Origin: Agromyces ramosus
Lineage (GTDB): Bacteria > Actinomycetota > Actinomycetes > Actinomycetales > Microbacteriaceae
Length of the DNA stretch: 64,000 nt
Reading direction: 5' to 3'
Assembly (NCBI RefSeq): GCF_030817175.1
Contig: NZ_JAUSYY010000001.1
Coordinates: forward strand, 2,418,001 to 2,482,000
Under the pieces are notes generated by a model that searched no databases, was not told the DNA's origin, and worked only from the letters and a program-made list of their open reading frames with translations. How positions within the stretch are numbered: the first letter of the stretch is position 1; each line of letters starts with the position of its first letter. This document shows positions 58,028 through 64,000 of the stretch, piece after piece. A program made the position numbers and the translations under genes.

Positions 58028-58210
58028 CCTGCGTCGCCAACCGGGCCGGGCGTCACCGCGAGACGTAGACCTTCGACGATGCGGTCGCGGGAGGGGGACG
58101 ATACCGCGGGAGTTATGGAACTGATACCAAGGATCCTCTCGAAGCCGTGGGTCAATCCATACCCTGAGATCAGGCGGTTCCCCCGCAGGTGGTCGACTCG
58201 AGGAGAACCC

Positions 58211-58861
58211 ATGTCACGGATCCGCCCATTCGTCTCCATGGCAGCCGCATTCGCCGTATCAGTGGTCGCCGTCCTTGGCCTCGCCGGGTGCGAGCCACCC
58301 GGCGAGGCGGTCGCCAGCGAGCCGAAGACGGCCGCGCCGTCGGTGTCGCTCACACCCACGCCCACACCGATCGAGACCATGCCGGCCTCCGTCGACCCCG
58401 CCGACGTGACCACGTGGCTCATCACCACCGGGGGCATCGGTCCGTTCGAGCGCGGTGCCTCGTACCAGGAGGTCATCGCCGGTCTGCCGTCGTTCGAGGT
58501 GTCGGAGTGGTGCCCATGGGTGGCGGGTCTGTCCGCCGAGGGTGCAGGCTCCATGATCCTCACCCACCCGGAGGGCGGCGAGGAGATCATCTCGGCATGG
58601 GTCACCGGACGGGCTGATGAGGCAGGAACCATCCCCGCGTCTCCATCGACGGAGGCCGGCATCATGCTCGGATCGACGATGGACGAGCTCGGCGCCGCCT
58701 ACCCCGACCTCCAGCAGGTGAACCAGGTTGGGGCGGACTCGTTCGGCTATGCCGTCGGCGATGACTCGAACGGCTATCTCGACTTCATCGTCGAAGACGG
58801 CGCCGTCGTTCTCATCGGCGTGCAAGATGTCGCCGGAGTGCCCAAGGAGTTCTGCGGCTGA
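58211..58861 (+). CDS. Putative lipoprotein, intact paralogue
   Basis: A 216-residue lipoprotein of unknown function. The signal peptide (FVSMAAAFAVSVVAVLGLAGC) has a clear lipobox with Cys27, then a Pro/Thr linker (SLTPTPTPIET). Two similar halves follow: GPFERGASYQEVIAGLPSFEVSEWCPW and GIMLGSTMDELGAAYPDLQQ, each of the pattern G-x-x-x-E/G-x-S-x-x-E/D-L/V, suggesting an internal repeat. It ends VPKEFCG with a conserved Cys. GAGGAGAACCC precedes the ATG. A degenerate copy lies just upstream. Confidence 0.75.
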   Translation: MSRIRPFVSMAAAFAVSVVAVLGLAGCEPPGEAVASEPKTAAPSVSLTPTPTPIETMPASVDPADVTTWLITTGGIGPFERGASYQEVIAGLPSFEVSEWCPWVAGLSAEGAGSMILTHPEGGEEIISAWVTGRADEAGTIPASPSTEAGIMLGSTMDELGAAYPDLQQVNQVGADSFGYAVGDDSNGYLDFIVEDGAVVLIGVQDVAGVPKEFCG

Positions 58862-58878
58862 ACCGCTGCGGAACGCCC

Positions 58879-59238
58879 TCAGGGCGCGACGTAGACCTTG
58901 CGCAGCGTCTGCCGCACCGTCCAGAGCGTGCGCATGCCGGCCTCGAGTCGCATGACCGAGCCCGGCGCCAAGATGACCGGGTCGGCGATCGGATGCTCGA
59001 ACTCCACCGTCGCCGCACCGAACAGCACCACGAACACCTCGTCGGCCTCGGTGTCACGCATCGCGCCGGGGGTCATCTCCCACACGCCGACCGTGCCGCC
59101 GTCGGACTCGTCGAGCACCGCGTGACCCGTGGCCGGCGTGCCGGCGACCACCTGGTCGCGCGGCACCGGCTCGTGCTCGAGCGCGAGCGATGCGGCATCC
59201 GTCACCGTCGCCGCCCTGAGCCGCAGCTCGTCGCTCAT
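58879..59238 (-). CDS. Cupin-domain protein
   Basis: A 119-residue single-domain cupin of the type partnered with amine oxidases. GVWEMTPGAMRDTEADEVFVVLFGAATVEF is motif 1 (Glu present; the His pair is largely missing) and PVILAPGSVMRLEAGMRTLWTV is motif 2. Its ATG overlaps the stop of the upstream FAD oxidoreductase (59235-59238). Cupins at this position next to gamma-glutamylputrescine oxidase-like genes suggest a role in polyamine catabolism, but weak metal ligands leave activity uncertain. Confidence 0.82.
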   Translation of the reverse strand: MSDELRLRAATVTDAASLALEHEPVPRDQVVAGTPATGHAVLDESDGGTVGVWEMTPGAMRDTEADEVFVVLFGAATVEFEHPIADPVILAPGSVMRLEAGMRTLWTVRQTLRKVYVAP

Positions 59239-60716
59239 GAGTCGAACCCGAGCCCGAGTGCGTCGAGGGTCTTCAGCAGCAGGTTCCGCCGGCCGCGGTT
59301 GTGGTCGGCGCGGTCGAGCGACCAGCGGGTCGCGTTGATGCCGAGCGCGGCGGCGGGCTCTGGCGGGAACGGCAGCGGGCGCTCGCGCACCATCTGCAGC
59401 GAGAGGCGCTCGGTCTCGCGGTGCTCGAGCCGGTCGAGCATCACCTCGGCGGCGAAGCGGGTCGCCGCGACGCCGAGGCCCGTGAACCCGGCGGCGTAGG
59501 CGACCCGGTCGTCGCGAGCGGTGCCGTAGAACGCGCAGAACCGGGTGCTGGTGTCGATGGCGCCGGCCCAGCGATGACTGAATCGCAGCCCCTCGAGCTG
59601 CGGGAAGGTCGTGAAGAAGTGGCTCGCGAGGCGTTCGTACGACTCGGCGCGCTCCTCGTACTGCCCGCGGACCCGACCGCCGTAGTGGTAGATGGCGTCG
59701 TAGCCGCCGTAGAGGATGCGGTTGTCACGCGTCATGCGGGAGTAGTGGAACTGGTTCGCCATGTCGCCGATTCCCTGCCGGTCGGCCCAGCCGATCGAGT
59801 GCAGCTGCTCGGCCGAGAGCGGCTCGGTCATGAGCACGTAGTCGTAGACCGGCACGGTCATGAGCGTGTTGCGCTTGAGGAGCGAGGGGAACACGTTGGT
59901 CGCGAGCACGGCGCGCGCGGCGACGACGCTGCCCCCGCCGGTCACGAGCTCGACCGCGCCCGTCGATCCGGGCGTCTCGATGCGGCGCACCGGTGACTGC
60001 TCGAAGATCTCGACGCCGAGCTCCTCGGCGACGCGAGCGAGTTCGGCGGCGAGCTTCGCGGGGTGCAGCAGGGCACTCGTGCGGGTGTGCCAGACGGCAC
60101 CGAGGTAGGTGGGGGAGGCGACGGATGCCTGCACCTCGTGCTCGTCGAGGAGGCGCACCGTGTCGTCGCCGCGCGCCGCGGCATCGGCTGCCGTCTCGTG
60201 CAGCCACTCGACCTGGTGCGGCTCGACCGCGACGTCGAGTGAGCCGTTGCGCTCGAACTCGAAGTCCATGCCGAGCTCGGCTTCGGCGGCGCCGATCGCG
60301 TCGAGGTTCTCGAGGCCGAGCCGGTCGAGGGTGTCGAGTTCCTTCGGCCAGCGGGCGAGCCCGTTCTCGCGACCGTGCGTGAGGCTCGCCTCGCAGAAGC
60401 CGCCGTTGCGACCGGACGCCGCCCAGCCGATGGTCTTCGCCTCGACGAGCACGACGCGCGCATTCGGGTTGCGTCGCTTCGCGAGCACCGCCGTCCAGAG
60501 GCCGGTGTAGCCGCCGCCGACGATCGCGAGATCGGCGACGCGTTCGCCCGCGAGCTTGGGCCGGACCGCCTTCGCTTCGGCGGACAGGTCGTCGAGCCAG
60601 AACACCGAGTGCACGGTGTGCTCGAGCGAATGGGCGATGACGGATGCCGGTGGCAGTCGTCGCTCGAAGACGGTGGTTCCCACAGGATCACTCCGATTGC
60701 TGTCGTGTGATTCCAT
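59235..60716 (-). CDS. DAO-family FAD oxidoreductase, gamma-glutamylputrescine oxidase-like
   Basis: A 493-residue D-amino-acid-oxidase-superfamily flavoprotein. The dinucleotide fold is LAIVGGGYTGLWTAVLAKRRNPNARVVLVEAKTIGWAASGRNGGF, the hallmark of the PuuB/glycine-oxidase-like group; the C-terminal AAGFTGLGVAATRFAAEVMLD closes the FAD site. HSVFWLDDL near the N-terminus resembles PuuB. The reaction would be oxidation of a (glutamylated) amine to the aldehyde with peroxide formation. ATG 60716; operon with the cupin gene. Confidence 0.85.
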   Translation of the reverse strand: MESHDSNRSDPVGTTVFERRLPPASVIAHSLEHTVHSVFWLDDLSAEAKAVRPKLAGERVADLAIVGGGYTGLWTAVLAKRRNPNARVVLVEAKTIGWAASGRNGGFCEASLTHGRENGLARWPKELDTLDRLGLENLDAIGAAEAELGMDFEFERNGSLDVAVEPHQVEWLHETAADAAARGDDTVRLLDEHEVQASVASPTYLGAVWHTRTSALLHPAKLAAELARVAEELGVEIFEQSPVRRIETPGSTGAVELVTGGGSVVAARAVLATNVFPSLLKRNTLMTVPVYDYVLMTEPLSAEQLHSIGWADRQGIGDMANQFHYSRMTRDNRILYGGYDAIYHYGGRVRGQYEERAESYERLASHFFTTFPQLEGLRFSHRWAGAIDTSTRFCAFYGTARDDRVAYAAGFTGLGVAATRFAAEVMLDRLEHRETERLSLQMVRERPLPFPPEPAAALGINATRWSLDRADHNRGRRNLLLKTLDALGLGFDS

Positions 60717-60825
60717 CCTCCTGCTCGGCCCGTGGCCGCGCTACGGGCTTGCTGTCGGGACATCCGCCCGTCGCCGGACAAGCCGACCGGATGCCGCGTG
60801 TCGGTGCGTCACGCCAAGATGAGCT

Positions 60826-61617
60826 GTGCCCGACACCATCGACTACGCCCGCTACGAGCTCGAGTTCGACGCCGACTTCTCCGGCCCCGACCTCGATCCC
60901 GCGCAGTGGCTGCCGTACTACCTGCCGCAATGGTCGAGCCGCGAGACGAGTCGCGCCCGGTACGAGGTGGGCGACGGCCTGCTCACCTTGCGCATCGACG
61001 CCGACCAGCCTCCGTGGTCCACGGAGTACGACGGGTCGGTTCGGGTGTCGAACCTGCAGACGGGGGTGCGGTCGGGCCCGGTGGGCAGCACCTCGGGGCA
61101 GCATCCGTTCCGCGACTCGCTCCTCGTGCGTGAGGCCCAGACCGAAGAGCGGCTGTACGCGCCCCGGTACGGCGTCATCGAGGTGCGCGCGGCCGCCAGC
61201 CCCGACCCCCACAGCATGGTCGCCCTCTGGATGATCGGCGTCGAAGACGAGCCCGAGCACTCGGCCGAGATCTGCGTCATGGAGATCTTCGGCCGAGAGG
61301 CGACCGAGGCCTCGGCACTCGTCGGCATGGGCGTGCACCCCTTCAACGACCCCGCGATCATCGACGACTTCGCGAAGGTCCCCGTCGACGTCGATGTGCG
61401 CGACTTCCGCGACTACGCCGTCGAATGGAGCCCCGAAGGTGTGCGCTTCTTCATCGACGGGAGCCTCGTGCGCTCCACGAGCCAATCGCCCGACTACCCG
61501 ATGCAGCTCATGCTCGACATCTTCCACTTCCCGCCAGACGCGGGCTACGCGGGCGATGCGGGCCCGTATCCCAAGGAGTTCCGCGTGCAGCGCGTGCGTG
61601 GGTTCCGGCACGTGTAG
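60826..61617 (+). CDS. Glycoside hydrolase family 16-like protein with altered catalytic motif
   Basis: A 263-residue beta-jelly-roll protein of the GH16 type. ELEFDADFSGPDLDPAQW is the usual N-terminus, YGVIEVRAAASPDPHSMVALWMIG the substrate face, and FRDYAVEWSPEGVRFFIDGSLVRS the C-terminal sheet. The active-site segment at 148-153 reads EICVME: the nucleophile and acid/base Glu (148 and 153) are present, but the middle Asp of ExDxxE is Cys150. There is no signal peptide, so it is intracellular as read. GTG 60826; no ribosome site is evident. It may hydrolyse or only bind a beta-glucan-like polymer. Confidence 0.78.
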   Translation: MPDTIDYARYELEFDADFSGPDLDPAQWLPYYLPQWSSRETSRARYEVGDGLLTLRIDADQPPWSTEYDGSVRVSNLQTGVRSGPVGSTSGQHPFRDSLLVREAQTEERLYAPRYGVIEVRAAASPDPHSMVALWMIGVEDEPEHSAEICVMEIFGREATEASALVGMGVHPFNDPAIIDDFAKVPVDVDVRDFRDYAVEWSPEGVRFFIDGSLVRSTSQSPDYPMQLMLDIFHFPPDAGYAGDAGPYPKEFRVQRVRGFRHV

Positions 61618-61629
61618 CCCGTTCGCCGG

Positions 61630-63174
61630 TCAGGGGCGGGGCGCGTGCGCCTCGAGGAACTGGAACACCTCGGTCTGGTCGACGCCCGGGAACGTGCCGG
61701 TGGGCAGCGCTGCGAGCAGGCTCGTCGGGGTTCGCGCCGCCGGCCACGACTGGTCGGCCCAGCGGTCGGCGAGGTCGCCCGGCGGGCGGCGGCAGCAGCT
61801 CTCGTCGGGGCAGCGCGACACCGCTCGGTGCGGTGTCTCCCGCCCGCGGAACCACTTCACGTGCTCGAACGGCACGCCCACCGACACCGAGTACTCGCCC
61901 TCCTTCGCCTTCTCGATGCGCGAGGTGCACCAGAAGGTGCCCGACTGGGTGTCGGTGTACTGGTACCAGGGGCTGAACCGGTCTTCGACGTCGAAGACCG
62001 TGCGCGCGGTCCAGTTGCGGCAGACGGTGGTGCCCTCGACGGCGCCCAGCGCATCGGAGGGGAACCGCACGCGATCGTTCTCGTAGGCCTTGATGATCGT
62101 GCCGGACTCGTGCACCTTCATGAAGTGCACCGGGATGTCGAGGCGCGCGGTCGCGAGGTTCGTGAAGCGGTGCGCTGCCGTCTCGTATGACACCGCGAAG
62201 TGGTCGCGGAGCTCTTCCATCGAGATGCGACGCAGGTTCTTCGCCTCGGTGAGGTAGCGCACCGCGGCCCGCTCGGGCAACAGGATCGCGGCGGTGAGGT
62301 AGTTCGTCTCGATGCGCTGACGCAGGAAGTCGCCGTAGTTGCGCGGCTCGTCGTGGTCGAGCAGGTGGCTCGCGAGCGCCTGCAGGATGGGCGACCGCGA
62401 GTCGCGCGACGGCGACTGCTGCGTCGGCAGGTAGATGCGCCCGTGCCGCTTGTCGGTGACCGAGCGGGTCGAGTGCGGCAGGTCGCCGACGTAGTGCAGC
62501 GAGTAGCCGAGGTGCGAGGCCATGTCGGCGACGAGCTGGTGGGAGACCGGTCCGCCGGCGTGCCCGACCGCTTCGAGGAGCTCTGCGGCCTTCGCCTCGA
62601 GCTCGGGATAGAAGTTGTCGCGGGCTCGCATCTCGGCGCGGAGCTCGGCGTTGGCGCGTCGCGCCTCCTCGGGCGTCGCGGCCCGCTCGCGGTGCAGCCG
62701 GTCGATCTCGTGGTGCAACGTGAGGATCGTCTGCAACGTCTGGTCGGTGAGGCCCTTGCCGACGCGGAACGGCGGCAGTCCGAGGGCGGCGAAGACGGGC
62801 CCGCGCTGGGCGCGCTCGACGGCGATCTCGAGGGCGGCACGTTCGCTCGGGGCATCCGTTCGGAGCAGTTCGTCGACGGATGTCCCGAGTGCGAGTGCGA
62901 TCGTGCGCAGCATCGAGAGCCGGGGCTCGCGCTTGCCGTTCTCGATCGCCGACACCTGCGACGGCGCCCGATCGATCGCGGCGGCGAGCTCGCCGAGGGT
63001 CATGCCGCGAGCAGTGCGCCGCTCGCGGATGCGACGGCCGAGTGTGAGTGCGTCGACCTCATCGGCGGCCGGTTCGGCGATGCCGGCCGCGCCGGCCGCG
63101 CCGGCCGCGCCGGCGGCTGGCGCGGGGCGGGTGACGGCGAGTGCCGTCGAACCGGAGCGATCCGCAGTGACCAT
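61630..63174 (-). CDS. ramB: RamB/ScfR-type regulator of acetate/short-chain acyl metabolism
   Basis: A 514-residue XRE-family regulator. The helix-turn-helix is at roughly residues 50-105 (GRRIRERRTARGMTLGELAAAI, then APSQVSAIENGKREP). A helical segment leads to the ImmA/IrrE-like domain around LQALASHLLDHDEPRNYGDFLRQRIETNYLTAAILLPE, and a C-terminal domain has Cys-containing RCPDESCCRRPP. This order is that of RamB, the actinobacterial regulator of acetate and propionate genes. An Ala/Gly tandem repeat near residue 25 comes from a nine-base repeat. ATG 63174; a palindromic site lies upstream. Confidence 0.87.
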   Translation of the reverse strand: MVTADRSGSTALAVTRPAPAAGAAGAAGAAGIAEPAADEVDALTLGRRIRERRTARGMTLGELAAAIDRAPSQVSAIENGKREPRLSMLRTIALALGTSVDELLRTDAPSERAALEIAVERAQRGPVFAALGLPPFRVGKGLTDQTLQTILTLHHEIDRLHRERAATPEEARRANAELRAEMRARDNFYPELEAKAAELLEAVGHAGGPVSHQLVADMASHLGYSLHYVGDLPHSTRSVTDKRHGRIYLPTQQSPSRDSRSPILQALASHLLDHDEPRNYGDFLRQRIETNYLTAAILLPERAAVRYLTEAKNLRRISMEELRDHFAVSYETAAHRFTNLATARLDIPVHFMKVHESGTIIKAYENDRVRFPSDALGAVEGTTVCRNWTARTVFDVEDRFSPWYQYTDTQSGTFWCTSRIEKAKEGEYSVSVGVPFEHVKWFRGRETPHRAVSRCPDESCCRRPPGDLADRWADQSWPAARTPTSLLAALPTGTFPGVDQTEVFQFLEAHAPRP

Positions 63175-63204
63175 GATTCGATGCTCACATGCGCGAGCGG
63201 ATGC

Positions 63205-63241
63205 CGCAAACGGAAGAATCGCGATTGTTCTGTCGTTTGCG
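63205..63241. promoter_or_regulatory. RamB-like operator (paired CGCAAACG)
   Basis: CGCAAACG (63205-63212) and CGTTTGCG (63234-63241) are perfect inverted copies 21 bases apart, 31-67 bp upstream of the ramB start. The core resembles the TTTGCAAA-type sites of RamB, so autoregulation is plausible. Confidence 0.6.
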
Positions 63242-63310
63242 CCGATTCGCCGCGGAACGACCATGTTGGGTGGCATCCGAGCAGCGAAGAAGCGCCGTTC
63301 TGCACGAGGT

Positions 63311-64000
63311 TCACGCCGTCAACTGCGGCTTGAGCTCGTTCGAGAAGAACTCCATGAAGCCGTCGGGGTCGGGGCCGTTGTTCGCGAGCACCACGTGGTC
63401 GTAGCCCGCCTGCTCGTAGCTGCGGATCGCCTCGAGGTGCTTCGCGGCATCGGGTCCGCACGGCATCTGCTTCGCGACGTCCTCTTCACGAACGAAGCGA
63501 GCGGATGCCTCGAAGTTCGCGGGGTTCGGCAGCTCGCTCATGACCTTCCAGCCGGTGAAGGACCAGCGGCTCGACTCGAAGGCCGCCTTCACCGCCGACG
63601 CCTCGTCTTCAGCCCACGCGAGCCCCACCTCGCCATAGGTCGGCCCGCTGCCTCCGGCGTCACGGAATGCCTGCAGCAGCTTCGGCTTCGGCTCGGTGCC
63701 GAACATGCCGTCGCCGAGCTCGGCGGCGAGCGCCGCAGCCTGCGGGCCGCCCGCAGCCACGGCGATCACCGGCAGTTCGTCGGGCAGGTCGAACACTCGG
63801 GCATCCTCGAGGTCGAGGTATTCGCCGCGGTAGGACTGGTAGCCGCCCTCCCACAGCAGCCGGATGATCTCGAGTGCCTCGCGCAGCATCGCCTGCCGCT
63901 CGGCGACCGCCGGGAACCCGCGGCCCACGACGTGTTCGTTGAGGCGCTCGCCGGAGCCCACGCCGAGGGTGAACCGTCCATCGGAGACGAGGCTCATGGT
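63311..64000 (-). CDS. LLM-class F420-type flavin oxidoreductase, 5'-truncated by the window edge
   Basis: The C-terminal 230 residues of a luciferase-like monooxygenase-family enzyme. GRFTLGVGSGERLNEHVVGRGFPAVAERQAMLREALEIIRLLW is the LLM core, and VIAVAAGGPQAAALAAELGDGMFGTEP the following barrel strands. The family group (F420-dependent, TIGR03557-like) is inferred from GSGERLNEH and YRGEYLDLEDARVFDLP. The reading continues past the window end without a start. It runs toward, and on the same strand as, ramB; the 136-bp gap holds the paired RamB-like site. Confidence 0.88.
   Translation of the reverse strand, partial: TMSLVSDGRFTLGVGSGERLNEHVVGRGFPAVAERQAMLREALEIIRLLWEGGYQSYRGEYLDLEDARVFDLPDELPVIAVAAGGPQAAALAAELGDGMFGTEPKPKLLQAFRDAGGSGPTYGEVGLAWAEDEASAVKAAFESSRWSFTGWKVMSELPNPANFEASARFVREEDVAKQMPCGPDAAKHLEAIRSYEQAGYDHVVLANNGPDPDGFMEFFSNELKPQLTA

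Noticed and set aside
63081..63117. Nine-base GCCGGCCGC tandem repeat as a possible CRISPR-like or regulatory array
   Set aside because: It lies within the ramB coding region and simply encodes an Ala-Gly run near the N-terminus; there are no spacers.

Overview
The window is a high-GC actinobacterial chromosome segment, most likely from Microbacteriaceae (Agromyces/Microbacterium-like). This is inferred from GC-rich third codon positions, GTG and leaderless starts, an actinobacterial NusG with an acidic N-terminal extension, a RamB-type regulator, an ECF42-type sigma factor, PspC-domain sensor kinases, an F420-type LLM oxidoreductase, and a very frequent GGATGCC/GGCATCC word. No phage, integrase, IS element or CRISPR array was seen. 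Both ends cut genes: a Glu/Leu dehydrogenase on the left and an LLM flavin oxidoreductase on the right.

Layout. 0-10 kb: amine catabolism and transport (Glu/Leu dehydrogenase, aldehyde dehydrogenase, putrescine oxidase, universal stress protein, APC permease), then an MFS/amidohydrolase operon facing a TetR regulator across a perfect palindrome. 10-13.3 kb: L-rhamnose mutarotase, DUF937 protein, HadA/HadB-like dehydratases and murB. 13.3-17.5 kb: a PspC membrane protein divergent from a PspC sensor kinase and response regulator. 17.5-24.7 kb: a fatty-acyl-CoA ligase, a frameshifted PAP2-diacylglycerol kinase, and an ABC exporter with its own two-component system. 24.8-31.6 kb: a secreted repeat-domain protein, ECF42 sigma factor plus DGPF protein, LysE/LysG, dodecin and aspC. 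31.7-34.8 kb: a large membrane-anchored protein with a possible glycosidase domain. 34.8-39.4 kb: dGTPase, tRNA-Trp, secE, nusG, rplK, rplA.

39.4-64 kb is again metabolic. It holds a hydrolase, acylphosphatase, a DUF1801 protein, a probable glutarate module (semialdehyde dehydrogenase, class III CoA-transferase, glutaryl-CoA dehydrogenase), a polar amino-acid ABC importer, a circularly permuted flavin amine oxidase, an omega-aminotransferase/malonic semialdehyde dehydrogenase pair under a PucR regulator, a VOC protein with an HxlR regulator, a MOSC protein, a decayed and an intact lipoprotein paralogue, a cupin/DAO-type amine oxidase pair, a GH16 protein with an altered active-site motif, and RamB.

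Several separate loci (0-6 kb, 41-45 kb, 50-55 kb, 59-61 kb) encode oxidation of polyamines or omega-amino acids to central metabolites, so amine use looks like a theme of the region. The least expected items are the permuted amine oxidase at 49-50.5 kb, the GH-like/7-TM fusion behind a 22-bp palindrome at 31.7 kb, the GH16 with Cys in place of the motif Asp, and a strong dicodon-linked GGATGCC word bias.
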